A stretch of DNA of 64,000 nucleotides from Granulicella sp. (GCA_027450185.1 DAIDKF010000009.1:1-64000), one strand, 5' to 3'; numbered from the stretch's first letter, positions 22,651-32,094 are shown. The notes: generated by a model not told the origin, from the letters alone. Translations and numbers: made by a program.

Positions 22651-24858
22651 TCAGACCGCGGACGCCTGCTCCGTCTTCGCCACCTCGACCAGCGTGGAGT
22701 AGAACGTCGCACCGCCGCCAAGATCCGACAGCCGCTCGCTGGTCAGCATGTTCACATTCGCTCCGTTCGGCGACAACTTTTGCCAGTCCAGCCGCGAGGC
22801 CACCACGCCCTCCGGTACAGTCTGGCCTACGCTCGCGGTCAGGGTAATGCGTCCGCGCCCATTCCACACCGAAACGCTGTCCCCGGTGGACACGCCGCGC
22901 GCAGCAGCATCCAACGGATGCATCTCCAGCAAGCCAGCGGTCTTTCGCTCCATCCACCGATGCCCGGGCAGATTCGCAAACGTCGAGTTCATGTAGTTGT
23001 CGGCCTTACGCGGCAGGAACTCGAGCGGAAATTCTCCGCCGCCCTCGGCTCCACTGCGCGACTCGTGCGGCACAACCCACGCTGGCAACGGGGTCAACTC
23101 ACCGCGTCCGCTGGGCGTCTTGAACCACTCGCGTGAACTGAAAGGCAGGCTTTCGCCATGCTCATTCTTCGGCAAGGACAGCGGTACATGCCCCTCTCGT
23201 TCGAGCCGCTCGCTGGTGATTCCGGCGAAGAACGGATGGGCGGTATCGAGGGCCTGCGCGATCAACTCGTCTTCACCGTCCTGAAACGCCGTGTCGCCGA
23301 AGATGCGCCGGCCCAGCTCGCCGAACAGCCACACATTCGAACGCGCGTCGCCCAGCGGCGCAATGGCCTGCTGCGAGATCTGCGCGTACAGATGACCGTA
23401 GGCTCCCATTACGTCCTTGTGCTCGAGGAACGTCGTCGCAGGCAGCACGACGTCCGCGTAGTCGGTGGTGTCGTTGAAGAACTGCTCATGCACCACCGTA
23501 AAGAGGTCCTCGCGGCGCAAACCTGCGAGCACGCGTGCGGAATCCGGAGCCACGGCCGCAGCATTGCAGTTGTAGACGAACAGAGCCTTCACCGGAGGGC
23601 CATCGTTCGGGCCGGCTGATTCCTGACGTTGTCCAAGCTCTGTGAGCGCCTCGCCCAACTGATTCATATTCACAACGCGCGAGGCCCGCTGCAACGCGCT
23701 GCGCTGCATCATCTCCGGCATTTGCAAGCGCGACGAATTGAAGGGGAACGCTCCACTGGTGGAGAGCTGTAATCCGCCTCCGCGCTGCTTCCAACTTCCC
23801 GTAATCAGCGGCAGCATCGCAACAGCACGCGCGGCGGTTCCCCCATTTTCGCTGCGTTGAATGCCGTAGTTCAGACGAATGGCCGCGGGCTTGCGTCCAT
23901 TCCGCCCGGCATTGCCGTAGGCCTGAGCGAGCCACTCGATGCGTTCAGCAGCGATGCCTGTCACCACCGCCGCACGCGCCGGGGCATGCTCTTCACGCAG
24001 CGCAAACGCTCGTAGCTCCTCCGATCCACGGGTACAGCCGTGTAGATATTCCGCGTCGTCAAGACGCTCGCGAAAGAGCACATGCATGATGGCGAGTGCC
24101 AGCAGGCCATCGGTGCCGGGCCGGATGGCCAGATGCTCATCGGCAAGCGCTGCGGTGCGCGTTCTGTACGGATCAATCACGACGAGCGACGCTCCGTTGC
24201 GGCGCGCCTCTTCAATGAAGGGCCACAGGTGAATATTGTTGCCGTGAATGTTTGCGCCCCATGCAATGATCAGGCCGGAGTGCGCGAAGTCCTGCGGAGT
24301 GGTCCCCAGCTTGACCCCGTAAACCTGTTTCAGCGCCTCACCACCAGCGGTCGAACAGATAGCGCGGTCGAGTTGCGACGCTCCGAGCCGATAGAAAAAT
24401 CGCCGATCCATTGAGCCGTAGCCCAACTGGCCAATTGTACCCGCGTAGCTGTAGGGGAGTATGCTCTCCGGCCCATACTCCGCCGCCATTTTCTTCAGTT
24501 TCATCGCGACGAATTCGAGTGCCTCATCCCACGAGATGCGCTCGAACGCATCCGCCTCGCAGCCTTTCGGCAGTGGCCCTTTGGGAACGCCAGGCTTGCG
24601 CCGCATGGGATAGAGCAGCCGGTCCGGCGAGTAGACGCGATCCAGATAGCGCGCCACCTTGCCGCACAAAAATCCGCGCGTCACCGGATGCGATGGATCG
24701 CCCTGCAGCTTCGTCGCGCGGCCTGCCAGGGTATCGACGGTGACCAGGATGCCGCACGAGTCCGGGCAATCATGCGTGCAAACCGCATGCACTGTCCGAG
24801 TGCCGGCTGAGGGCTGGTCGCTGGATGAGAGATTCGAGTTGGCGGGGGACGTGGACAC
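22651..24858 (-). CDS. Molybdopterin-dependent oxidoreductase (DMSO reductase superfamily)
   Basis: 735 residues. An N-terminal 4Fe-4S motif C27-x3-C31-x3-C35-x29-C65 (CTHDCPDSC and GFLCGK) is followed by the molybdopterin domain: SWDEALEFVA, AICSTAGGEALKQVYG (the Cys is the candidate Mo/W ligand), WGANIHGNNIHLWPF, VVIDPYRTRTAALAD and RPGTDGLLALAIMH. The C-terminal MGD-binding beta-barrel has HPLDAAARGVSTGDSVSVWN. No Tat signal is visible, so cytoplasmic. Substrate unknown; no small or membrane subunit is nearby. The GTG at 24858 has no ribosome site but has TACAAT seven bases upstream, hinting at a leaderless transcript. Confidence 0.85.
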   Translation of the reverse strand: MSTSPANSNLSSSDQPSAGTRTVHAVCTHDCPDSCGILVTVDTLAGRATKLQGDPSHPVTRGFLCGKVARYLDRVYSPDRLLYPMRRKPGVPKGPLPKGCEADAFERISWDEALEFVAMKLKKMAAEYGPESILPYSYAGTIGQLGYGSMDRRFFYRLGASQLDRAICSTAGGEALKQVYGVKLGTTPQDFAHSGLIIAWGANIHGNNIHLWPFIEEARRNGASLVVIDPYRTRTAALADEHLAIRPGTDGLLALAIMHVLFRERLDDAEYLHGCTRGSEELRAFALREEHAPARAAVVTGIAAERIEWLAQAYGNAGRNGRKPAAIRLNYGIQRSENGGTAARAVAMLPLITGSWKQRGGGLQLSTSGAFPFNSSRLQMPEMMQRSALQRASRVVNMNQLGEALTELGQRQESAGPNDGPPVKALFVYNCNAAAVAPDSARVLAGLRREDLFTVVHEQFFNDTTDYADVVLPATTFLEHKDVMGAYGHLYAQISQQAIAPLGDARSNVWLFGELGRRIFGDTAFQDGEDELIAQALDTAHPFFAGITSERLEREGHVPLSLPKNEHGESLPFSSREWFKTPSGRGELTPLPAWVVPHESRSGAEGGGEFPLEFLPRKADNYMNSTFANLPGHRWMERKTAGLLEMHPLDAAARGVSTGDSVSVWNGRGRITLTASVGQTVPEGVVASRLDWQKLSPNGANVNMLTSERLSDLGGGATFYSTLVEVAKTEQASAV

Positions 24859-24925
24859 GAATATATTGTAGGCGTATCGGCGTACATTCCGCGCCAGCAA
24901 TCCACGTCAGGAGAACCCTCTGTCT

Positions 24926-25399
24926 ATGCGCCTCATTCGTGTACTCGTCTGCTTCCTGGCTGTCGCATGCACCTTCGCGCTCGCACAGACCGCTGTCCCA
25001 CATCGCGGCAGCAGCGACGCCATCCTCAGCGTGCTGAATCAATCTGTTGATGAGTGGAACCGTGGTGATCTGGATGCCTTCGCCACCAGCTACAAGAATT
25101 CACCGGACATTCTCTTCATGGGCCGCACGATCCAGCATGGTTATGCGCAGATGCTGGCACGGTATAAGGAGTCGTATCCTACGCGCGCGGCGATGGGCGT
25201 ACTCAGTTTCACGCAGCTTGCGGTGCAGCCCGTCGATGGAAACGTCGCCACCGTCACCGGCAGCTACCATCTGGAGCGCACGACCGCAGGCGGCGGCAAC
25301 GCCGATGGCTTCTTCCTGCTGGTCATGGAGCGAACACCGCAGGGATGGAAGATCATCCGCGACGACACGACGACGATATCGCCAGAGGCGGCGAAGTAG
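24926..25399 (+). CDS. Secreted SnoaL/DUF4440-like (NTF2-fold) protein
   Basis: 157 residues with a clear signal peptide ([17 protein letters not shown]). The mature part has the DUF4440 layout: [35 protein letters not shown], then [13 protein letters not shown] and [20 protein letters not shown], ending in the typical WKIIRDDTT strand. NTF2-like cone fold, ligand unknown, periplasmic. It is divergent from the molybdopterin gene (67 bp) and reads toward the ABC ATPase 32 bp downstream. Confidence 0.85.
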   Translation: MRLIRVLVCFLAVACTFALAQTAVPHRGSSDAILSVLNQSVDEWNRGDLDAFATSYKNSPDILFMGRTIQHGYAQMLARYKESYPTRAAMGVLSFTQLAVQPVDGNVATVTGSYHLERTTAGGGNADGFFLLVMERTPQGWKIIRDDTTTISPEAAK

Positions 25400-25431
25400 G
25401 CCGATGAGGTACGCTCTCTTCAGGAGCCTGC

Positions 25432-26256
25432 ATGACCACTGAAGCTATGCTCGAAGCCCGCGATCTGATCAAGGACTTCGGCTCGAAGCGCGTGATCGAC
25501 GGCGTCTCGCTCCACCTGATGCGGGGCGAGACGCTGGGCCTGGTGGGCGAGTCCGGCTCCGGCAAGAGCACAGTTGCGCGTATGCTGCTGCGGCTCATTG
25601 AGCCGACCAGTGGCAGCATTGTCTTTCGCAACGCGGACAAATCCGAGAATGACGGCAGGCCGGGCGAGGAAGGGACGCGCTGCTACGATCTGCTGCGCGT
25701 ATCGCCGCGCGAGATGCGCCGCCTGCGCCGCAAGCTCTCCATTGTCTTCCAGGATCCGTATGCTGCGCTCAATCCGCGTATGACCATACGGCAGATATTG
25801 GTTGAACCCTTCGCGATTCACAACGAACAACCGCCGCAAGGGCTTGGCGCGCGGCTCAACGAACTTCTTGCTGAAGTGGGCCTCGAACAGTCCGCGCTGA
25901 GCCGCTATCCGCATGAATTCTCCGGCGGCCAACGCCAGAGAATCAACATCGCGCGCGCCATTGCGCTGCGCCCGGAGCTGCTAGTCCTGGACGAACCGGT
26001 CAGCGCACTGGATGTCTCGGTTGGTGCGCAGGTGATCAATCTGCTGCGCGACCTGCAACGGCGTCATGGACTGACCTGTCTGTTTATCTCGCACTCCATG
26101 CCGCTGGTGCGCTACCTGTGCCACCGCGTTGCTGTAATGCAGCGTGGCCGCGTCGTCGAGGTTGGAACGTGGAGCGAGGTGTGCGAGAATCCCCGCGAGG
26201 CCTATACCCAGCAACTGCTCGCAGCCACGCCGGAGTTACCGGCGCTGGCAACATAG
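25432..26256 (+). CDS. Orphan peptide-type ABC transporter ATP-binding protein (OppF/DppF-like)
   Basis: 274 residues. Walker [11 protein letters not shown]-loop [14 protein letters not shown] (the NP-rich wording of the OppD/F family), signature [19 protein letters not shown], Walker [15 protein letters not shown] and H-loop [14 protein letters not shown]. The substrate family is di/oligopeptides or nickel by homology. No permease, binding protein or second ATPase accompanies it, so it must work with components elsewhere or in another role. The oligopeptide C-terminal extension is short. Confidence 0.88.
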   Translation: MTTEAMLEARDLIKDFGSKRVIDGVSLHLMRGETLGLVGESGSGKSTVARMLLRLIEPTSGSIVFRNADKSENDGRPGEEGTRCYDLLRVSPREMRRLRRKLSIVFQDPYAALNPRMTIRQILVEPFAIHNEQPPQGLGARLNELLAEVGLEQSALSRYPHEFSGGQRQRINIARAIALRPELLVLDEPVSALDVSVGAQVINLLRDLQRRHGLTCLFISHSMPLVRYLCHRVAVMQRGRVVEVGTWSEVCENPREAYTQQLLAATPELPALAT

Positions 26257-26303
26257 TCAGGCGGCGGCGGCTCGTGCCAGGGAGATGCATCCTGGGATGC
26301 CGG

Positions 26304-26732
26304 CTACTTCGCGCCCTGCTTCCGCACCTCAACGTCGCACACATTGCGCAGATAGTCCCACGAGTACAGGCCTGCCTCGTGGCCATCGTTCCACTTGAAC
26401 TTCAGCGCATAATTGCCCACCGGGGTCACTTCGACCGGTCGTGGCGGCGCCTCATACATGGGCAGCAGCGCCGCTGACTTTGGCTTTGCGGCACCGGGAG
26501 CGCGACCCTCTTTACCGCGTTCCTCATGGCACGTCGCGCAAGGACAGGCCTCGCGCAGCCATGCAAAGTTCCACGAACTTCTGTGACCATCCTTCCACTC
26601 GATCACGACACCCGTGCCGCCGCTCTTATCTACGCTCACCTTTGCCGGGCGAATCGCATCGCCGACGAGCCGGGGCTGATCTTCTCTCTCAACGTCATCC
26701 GCACTTCCAAATCGAATTCCTTCGTGACTCAT
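26304..26732 (-). CDS. DUF971 (gamma-butyrobetaine-hydroxylase-like N-terminal domain) protein
   Basis: 142 residues. The domain has VVIEWKDGHRSSWNFAWLRE, a metal-binding-type CPCATCHEE and later YALKFKWNDGHEAGLYSWDY. In eukaryotic gamma-butyrobetaine hydroxylases this domain binds zinc; in bacteria it also appears near Fe-S carrier genes, and its role is unsettled. ATG 26732 has AGGAGAG three bases upstream. An alternative ATG at 26759 overlaps the stop of the SemiSWEET gene (TAATG) but has no ribosome site of its own. It is the last gene of a three-gene minus-strand operon. Confidence 0.82.
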   Translation of the reverse strand: MSHEGIRFGSADDVEREDQPRLVGDAIRPAKVSVDKSGGTGVVIEWKDGHRSSWNFAWLREACPCATCHEERGKEGRAPGAAKPKSAALLPMYEAPPRPVEVTPVGNYALKFKWNDGHEAGLYSWDYLRNVCDVEVRKQGAK

Positions 26733-26758
26733 CGTCTCTCCTGATTCCAGATTTTCCA

Positions 26759-27067
26759 TTATCGCGGCGCCTGGGCCAACTGAGGTTGCTGCGTGGCGCG
26801 CCGGTCGAAACGCAGCTTCAGCCCGAGGATGGATGCGGCGAGGACGAACGTCACCGCATTCGCAATCCATACCGGGGCCGAATGCGCCAGTACGCCGTAC
26901 ACCAACCAGGTGAACGTGCCTGCGGAAAAGATCAGGAACATGCCCAGCGAAATGTCGCGCGCAGAACGCAGCCGAATCACACGCAGCAACTGCGGCACGA
27001 ACGACACCGTCGTCATGGTTGCGGCAGCGTAGCCAATTCCATCGATTTCGATACGCGATAAGTTCAT
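26759..27067 (-). CDS. SemiSWEET-family (PQ-loop) small membrane transporter
   Basis: 102 residues, three membrane helices with the PQ motif in TMTTVSFVPQLLRVIRLRSA and the family's SLGMFLIFSAGTFTWLVYGV and WIANAVTFVLAASILGLKL segments. SemiSWEETs dimerise to move sugars or other small polar solutes. The basic Gln-rich C-terminus is cytoplasmic. ATG overlaps the stop of the TSUP gene (ATGA), so translation is coupled. Substrate unknown. Confidence 0.88.
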   Translation of the reverse strand: MNLSRIEIDGIGYAAATMTTVSFVPQLLRVIRLRSARDISLGMFLIFSAGTFTWLVYGVLAHSAPVWIANAVTFVLAASILGLKLRFDRRATQQPQLAQAPR

Positions 27068-27855
27068 CCCTGCGCCTGGCTCCAGAAAAAGTACGCTGCA
27101 ATCACAACTCCGGTTACGACCACAATGGCGCGCAAGACCTCTCCATTTACGCGCCGCGCAAAGCGTGCGCCTACCCATCCGCCAAAGGCTGCAAACACCA
27201 TTGCGATCAGGCAGTAGTGCCAAACGACGGCTCCCTGCAGGATGAACGTAATGATGGCGCACAGATTCGAAAGCATTGCAGCGACAACCTTGAGCGCATT
27301 GAGCGAGTGCATTTGCTCCATGCCGAACAGCGCGAGGATGGTCATGACCAGAAATCCCGCGCCCGCGCCAAAGTAGCCGATGTAGAAGCAGACCGGGAAC
27401 AACGCGCATGCGAGCCAGAAGCGGGGAATGTGAGGCTCGGCGTGCTGATGTGTGGCGCGGCCGCGAATCCACTTCGAGACCCATCCGCTGACACCGAAGA
27501 TGAGGGTTCCAACCAGAATGAGCCACGGAATCATGTGCATGAAGGTGCGCTGCGCCGTGTGCAGCAGCACCTCGGCACCGAGGACGCCACCCAGAATGGA
27601 GGTTGCAGCAATGGTGGGAAGCAGATCCTTGCGAATATCGCCACGGAGCGTCACCATGGATGTCAACTGCCCCGGCCAGAGCGCGACGGTGTTGGTCGCA
27701 TTGGCCTGCACCGGAAGCACGCCCACGCCCAGCATCGCCGGAAACGAGAGGAACGAGCCGCCGCCGGCCATGGCGTTCATCACACCTGCGATGGTGGAAG
27801 CGACGACCAGCCAGATGTAGTGCAGATGGGGAATGTGCTCGAAGATCATACTCAC
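27064..27855 (-). CDS. TauE/SafE (TSUP) family membrane transporter
   Basis: 263 residues, about eight helices, with the two half-repeats of the family: STIAGVMNAMAGGGSFLSFP (Gly-rich half-site motif) with NATNTVALWPGQLTS, and CFYIGYFGAGAGFLVMTILA with ALKVVAAMLSNL. Exports or imports sulfite, sulfonates or related organic anions in characterised cases. A cytoplasmic loop with HQHAEPH lies mid-protein. First gene of the overlapping TSUP/SemiSWEET/DUF971 operon. The start is one of two Met codons at the N-terminus. Confidence 0.9.
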   Translation of the reverse strand: MSMIFEHIPHLHYIWLVVASTIAGVMNAMAGGGSFLSFPAMLGVGVLPVQANATNTVALWPGQLTSMVTLRGDIRKDLLPTIAATSILGGVLGAEVLLHTAQRTFMHMIPWLILVGTLIFGVSGWVSKWIRGRATHQHAEPHIPRFWLACALFPVCFYIGYFGAGAGFLVMTILALFGMEQMHSLNALKVVAAMLSNLCAIITFILQGAVVWHYCLIAMVFAAFGGWVGARFARRVNGEVLRAIVVVTGVVIAAYFFWSQAQG

Positions 27856-27909
27856 TTCATTGTAGTCACGCGCTTGGCCTTGACCGCAGAGGGTCGATGT
27901 TTCACGGGT

Positions 27910-28464
27910 TCAGGCAATTTCGGCGAGACGCAGCGCGTCTTCCGGCGTATCGGCCACCAGCAGAATGCCGCGATTGCCACGCAGCATGCCCTCCCGATCG
28001 CAGGCGTCCAGAAACTCCAGCATCGGGTCGTAAAAGCCTGCGACGTTGAGCAAGACTACGGGCTTGGAGTGGATCTTGAGCGTCTGCCAGGCGAGCACCT
28101 CGAACATCTCCTCGAAGGTGCCGTACCCTCCGGGGAGGATGAAAAATGCGTCTGCCTTGTCGGCCATCATCGCCTTGCGGGTGTGCATGGTGGTGGTCAC
28201 ATGCAACTCCGAGAGGCCGGGATGCGCGATCTCATGCTCGATGAGGAGATGCGGAATCACGCCCACCACGTGGCCGCCCGCAGCCAAAGCGCCATCGGCA
28301 ACAGCGCCCATCAGGCCGACCTTGCCACCACCGTAGATCAACCCCAATCCATGCTCGGCCAGCGTCTTGCCCAATGCTAGCGCCGCTGCTCGATACTCCG
28401 GCCGCGTGCCCTCCGCAGACGCGCAGAATACCGCTACGTTTTTGCCTGATCTTGCCTTTACCAT
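27910..28464 (-). CDS. LOG-family cytokinin riboside 5'-monophosphate phosphoribohydrolase-like protein
   Basis: 184 residues, canonical length. NVAVFCASAEGTRPEY at the N-terminus, LIYGGGKVGLMGAVADGALA, and the PGGYGTFEEMFEVLAWQTL catalytic motif (Arg in HTRKAMM, Glu pair in FEE). Family reaction: hydrolysis of the N-glycosidic bond of nucleoside 5'-monophosphates, including N6-modified AMP. Stands alone, 54 bp from the TSUP gene. Compare the long paralogue at 4339-5346. Confidence 0.92.
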   Translation of the reverse strand: MVKARSGKNVAVFCASAEGTRPEYRAAALALGKTLAEHGLGLIYGGGKVGLMGAVADGALAAGGHVVGVIPHLLIEHEIAHPGLSELHVTTTMHTRKAMMADKADAFFILPGGYGTFEEMFEVLAWQTLKIHSKPVVLLNVAGFYDPMLEFLDACDREGMLRGNRGILLVADTPEDALRLAEIA

Positions 28465-28534
28465 GAACTCAGGATACCAAGCGTGACCGCGATATCATGA
28501 CCACGCAGCCAGTTCACCGTCAGGATCCTCCGTC

Positions 28535-29173
28535 ATGCGCGCTTGGCAACGCTATCTCGACTTCGTCCTTCTATTCATGGCCTGTCTTTTGTTTGCCCGC
28601 CCTGCACCTGCGCAGGAAAGGGGCGTGCCCGGAAGGTTTGACTTCTACCTGATGAACCTCTCGTGGTCGCCGGAGTTTTGCGGGATCCACGGCACATCGC
28701 CTGAGTGCGTGGCGCGTCCGGGCTTCATCCTGCACGGCCTGTGGGCACAGAATGACGACGGCAGCTACCCGGTCTTCTGCAGCGAGGAAGCGGGGCCGGC
28801 CAGGCCTGAGCGGAACCTCGACATCACGCCCGACCTCTCGCTGCTTCGACACGAGTGGGCCAAGCACGGCACCTGCTCCGGCGTCGGCCCGCGGCGCTTC
28901 TTCGCAATGGAGCACCAGGCCTTTCGCTCGCTCGCGATTCCGCAAGAGTTTGAGAACGTCGATCATGAAGTCAGCATGACCCCGGATGCCATCCTCGGGC
29001 TCTTCGCGCAGGCCAATCCTGCATTTCCGGCAGGGAGCATCCTGCTAAGTTGCGGACGCAATCACCTCACTGCCATCGAGGCGTGCTTCAGCAAGGACCT
29101 CAAGCCGATCGCGTGCAAGGGGCTTCGCAGTTGCCGCGCCAGTTCGGTGAAGATTACGCCGCCGAAGCATTGA
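28535..29173 (+). CDS. Secreted ribonuclease T2-family protein
   Basis: 212 residues with a signal peptide (FVLLFMACLLFARPAPA). The two catalytic sites of the family are present: CAS I in PGFILHGLWAQND and CAS II in LLRHEWAKHGTCSG, both with their catalytic His (and Glu/Lys in CAS II). MNLSWSPEFC is the conserved start of the fold. Unspecific endoribonuclease forming 2',3'-cyclic phosphates, periplasmic or secreted, probably for nutrient scavenging. It converges with the cytochrome oxidase operon. Confidence 0.92.
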   Translation: MRAWQRYLDFVLLFMACLLFARPAPAQERGVPGRFDFYLMNLSWSPEFCGIHGTSPECVARPGFILHGLWAQNDDGSYPVFCSEEAGPARPERNLDITPDLSLLRHEWAKHGTCSGVGPRRFFAMEHQAFRSLAIPQEFENVDHEVSMTPDAILGLFAQANPAFPAGSILLSCGRNHLTAIEACFSKDLKPIACKGLRSCRASSVKITPPKH

Positions 29174-29180
29174 GTGCGCA

Positions 29181-29229
29181 GATGCAAAGAGATGGGCCCC
29201 ACCCTAAGTGAGGCCCGGCTTGCTGCATC
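29181..29229. terminator. Imperfect hairpin between RNase T2 gene and ctaF
   Basis: GATGCA (29181-29186) pairs with TGCATC (29224-29229) and an inner GGGCC/GGCCC stem can form. It lies in the 76-bp gap between two converging genes, where a two-way terminator is expected. There is no clear T-run, so confidence is modest. Confidence 0.4.
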
Positions 29230-29249
29230 ATGCATTGGAGGTATTACAT

Positions 29250-29603
29250 CTACCACAAGCCCCAAGCGCGGCTGATGTAATCGGTCATGGTCATCGTCAC
29301 CAGTACCAGAAATATGAAGAAGCCCGCACCGATGGTCATCTTGATAAGCCGCGACTGATATGCCACATGCATAAAAAACAGAATCACGATGACCGCCTTG
29401 AAACAGGCGATGGCAAGGGCGATCACGGGGTTGGCCCACCCAAGATCTACATACGCGGCGCCTGCGGTTATACCGGTACAAACAAGCAGCGTGAGGTAAA
29501 CGAACGTATATTGCAGCGGCGTCACGATGTGATGCTGTGCGTGCTCCGGGTTGGTGACGTTCAGCGGATCGTTCGCGTCGGTGTGAATTCCTGCGTGAGC
29601 CAT
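29250..29603 (-). CDS. ctaF: Cytochrome c oxidase subunit IV (prokaryotic type)
   Basis: 117 residues, three membrane helices. HIVTPLQYTFVYLTLLVCTG, then VIALAIACFKAVIVILFFMH and FFIFLVLVTMTMTDYISRAW. The KAxIVxxFFMH motif and C-terminal order match the COX4_pro/CyoD-like small subunit of heme-copper oxidases. Structural helper for oxidase assembly. Last gene of the act-sco-cta operon, 57 bp after ctaE. Confidence 0.9.
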   Translation of the reverse strand: MAHAGIHTDANDPLNVTNPEHAQHHIVTPLQYTFVYLTLLVCTGITAGAAYVDLGWANPVIALAIACFKAVIVILFFMHVAYQSRLIKMTIGAGFFIFLVLVTMTMTDYISRAWGLW

Positions 29604-29660
29604 CGTGTTTCCTTCGTGGCCGGTTTCTCGAATTTCCTTCGTTACCGGCCTGAAAATGTT

Positions 29661-30425
29661 CTAGTGCATCGGATGACGGTTGATCAGATACAGCAGCGGG
29701 AAGAGAAAGATCCAGACAATATCTACGAAGTGCCAGTACAGTCCAAAGTTCTCAATGGGAGCCACATAGCCTGAACTGAAGTCGCCTCGATGGGCTCGCC
29801 ACGTCAACCAGAAGAGCAAAGCGATGCCGATGATCATGTGCAGAGCGTGCATGCCCGTCATCGCGAAGTAGAGGAAGAAGAAGATCTGCGTCTTCTGTGC
29901 CATATCCGGAGGCAGCGGGTCTTCCTTGAGTCCATATGCCGCTGGATTGGTGAACATGGAAACGTTGAAATTGTTGCCCGGAATATGATGCAGCTCGTAC
30001 TTCTCGTGATACTCGTCGTATTTGAATCCAAGGAAGGCGACGCCGAAGACGGTGGTGAGGATCAGCATGACGACCAGGAGTGTGCGCTTACGCACCTCAG
30101 CCGCCCATACACCAACGGCCATGCAGAAGCCAGAGGTAATCAGGATGGCCGTGTTCGCTGTTCCAATGGGCACGCTCAACTGGTTGGACGCGGCAACAAA
30201 AGCCGGGTAGTACCAGTTGCGATACAGCAGATAGGCGAAGAACATGCCGCCGAAGAACATGATTTCGGTCAGCAGAAAGAGCCACATGCCGAAGCTGCCC
30301 GCCTCGCGCTGCTGCTCCTCGGTCTCAAAGTGATGACGATGCTGCGGAAGAGCGACGTGCTCGTGCTCTCCGTAAACCTCGGTCTCCGGCATGTTTGGAT
30401 CGGTCGTCGCCAGTGCGCTATCCAA
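29661..30425 (-). CDS. ctaE: Cytochrome c oxidase subunit III
   Basis: 254 residues, five or more helices in the C-terminal part: [20 protein letters not shown], then [15 protein letters not shown] and [19 protein letters not shown], with [20 protein letters not shown] at the end. The Glu in LTEIMFF and the HFVDIVW signature are subunit III landmarks. A soluble insert between helices ([19 protein letters not shown]) is as in caa3-type oxidases with periplasmic loops. Its 5' end overlaps the ctaD stop by eight bases. Confidence 0.94.
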   Translation of the reverse strand: MDSALATTDPNMPETEVYGEHEHVALPQHRHHFETEEQQREAGSFGMWLFLLTEIMFFGGMFFAYLLYRNWYYPAFVAASNQLSVPIGTANTAILITSGFCMAVGVWAAEVRKRTLLVVMLILTTVFGVAFLGFKYDEYHEKYELHHIPGNNFNVSMFTNPAAYGLKEDPLPPDMAQKTQIFFFLYFAMTGMHALHMIIGIALLFWLTWRAHRGDFSSGYVAPIENFGLYWHFVDIVWIFLFPLLYLINRHPMH

Positions 30426-32094
30426 CGGTCGTCACCTCATTTTTTGTCTTGTTCGCGAGCCACTCGTAATCATAGGCCTCATGATCCATGATGGGCGTCT
30501 CGGTAAAGTTTTCCGTCAGCGGCGGAGACTGAATCTGCCACTCAAGGCCAGTCGCCTGCCACGGGTTGTCGCCTGCGATGGCGCCATACTTAAGCGACCA
30601 GGCAAGGTACAGCATCGGGAGCATGTAGCCAACGCCAAGCACGGTCGCGCCGGCTGTCGACAGTACATTCAGCACCTGAAACTCCGGTGGATAGGCGTGA
30701 TAACGGCGCGGCATTCCAAGGTAGCCAAGGATGAACTGGGGTAGAAATGTAAGATTGAATCCGATGAACGTCGTTACCGCTGCGAGCTTCGAGAGCGACT
30801 CCGGATACATGCGGCCCGTCATCTTCGGCCACCAGAAATGGATGCCCGCAAGGAACGCCATCAGCATGCCGCCCACCATCACAAAGTGAAAGTGCGCGAC
30901 GATGAAGTATGTCTCGGTGAGGTGAATATCCATGCCCAGCGAGCCAAGGAATACGCCAGTCAGTCCACCGATGGTGAACAGGCCCATGAATCCAAACGAG
31001 TAGAGCATGGGCGTCTCAAAGGTGATCGACCCCTTCTGCAGCGTGAAGGCCCAGTTGAAGATCTTGATCGCCGAAGGTACGGCAACCAGCATCGTCAAAA
31101 GGGAGAACACGAGCGCCGAGTAGTTGGAAACACCCATGATGAACATGTGGTGCTCCCAAACAAAGAACCCGAACAGCGCGATGGCCACAGAGCTGAAGGC
31201 AACTGCCGTGTAGCCGAAGATTCGTTTGCGGCTGAACGTCGAGATCACTTCAGAGATCACACCCATGCCTGGCAGGATCATGATGTAGACGGCGGGATGC
31301 GAGTAGAACCAGAACAGATGCTGAAAGAGCAGCGGGTCGCCGCCCTTGGTGGGGTCGAAGACGCCAATGCCGAACAGGCGCTCCAAGGCAACCAAAACCA
31401 GCGCGATAGCGAGCACGGGCGTGCCCAGCACCATCAGCAGGGACGCAGCATAGTGCGCCCACACAAACAGCGGCATGCGGAACCACGTCATCCCCGGGCA
31501 ACGCATGCGGTGGATGGTCACGATGAAATTCAGGCCCGTAAAGATGGATGCAAAACCGGCGATGAAAATCGCCATCGCGGCAGTAATCACGTGCGTATTC
31601 AGGTAGTGCGTGGACAGCGGCGTGGTAAATGTCCAGCCCGTATCGACGCCTCCGAGGACGAGCGCCGCGAGCGTCAGCGTACCGCCAATCACATACAGAT
31701 ACCAACTCAACAGGTTGATCTTCGGAAACGCAAGGTCCTTCGCACCCAGCATGATGGGGATCAGGAAGTTGCCCAGCGTCGCAGGCACCGAGGGCACCAG
31801 GAAGAGGAAGATCATGATGATGCCATGCATGGTGAAGAACTTGTTGTAGGTATCCGATGAGACAAGGTCCGGCTGCGGCGTGAGCAACTCAAGGCGGATG
31901 AGGCCAGCAAACGCTCCGCCGATAAAGAAGAAAAACGTGATCGAGATCAGATACAGGATCGCGATGCGTTTGTGGTCGCCGGTCAGCAACCAACTCAACA
32001 AGCCGTGCTCGTTGTTGATGTAGTTGCGTTTTGGAATCTGCGCCGTACTCTGGTCAGGAAGAGAGAGGATGGTATTGCCGATCGCAGCACTCAT
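30418..32094 (-). CDS. ctaD: Cytochrome c oxidase subunit I (heme a / a3-CuB)
   Basis: 558 residues, 12 helices. CuB and heme ligands are visible: the low-spin heme His region [33 protein letters not shown] (CuB His and the Tyr of the His-Tyr cross-link), WEHHMFIMG (CuB His pair) and [12 protein letters not shown] (heme His pair). Proton-pumping reduction of O2 to water in the inner membrane, A-type family. Overlaps ctaC by ATGA. No heme A synthase gene (ctaA/ctaB) is in the window. Confidence 0.97.
   Translation of the reverse strand: MSAAIGNTILSLPDQSTAQIPKRNYINNEHGLLSWLLTGDHKRIAILYLISITFFFFIGGAFAGLIRLELLTPQPDLVSSDTYNKFFTMHGIIMIFLFLVPSVPATLGNFLIPIMLGAKDLAFPKINLLSWYLYVIGGTLTLAALVLGGVDTGWTFTTPLSTHYLNTHVITAAMAIFIAGFASIFTGLNFIVTIHRMRCPGMTWFRMPLFVWAHYAASLLMVLGTPVLAIALVLVALERLFGIGVFDPTKGGDPLLFQHLFWFYSHPAVYIMILPGMGVISEVISTFSRKRIFGYTAVAFSSVAIALFGFFVWEHHMFIMGVSNYSALVFSLLTMLVAVPSAIKIFNWAFTLQKGSITFETPMLYSFGFMGLFTIGGLTGVFLGSLGMDIHLTETYFIVAHFHFVMVGGMLMAFLAGIHFWWPKMTGRMYPESLSKLAAVTTFIGFNLTFLPQFILGYLGMPRRYHAYPPEFQVLNVLSTAGATVLGVGYMLPMLYLAWSLKYGAIAGDNPWQATGLEWQIQSPPLTENFTETPIMDHEAYDYEWLANKTKNEVTTVG

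Noticed and set aside
21207-24858. A denitrification gene cluster with nitrate reductase
   Set aside because: NnrS and Ric are present, but the molybdopterin enzyme lacks partner subunits and Tat signal, and no nir, nor or nos gene exists in the window.
30838-31860. 340-codon frame antisense to ctaD
   Set aside because: Composition dominated by Arg, Glu, His and Gln; shadow of a highly conserved oxidase subunit I gene.
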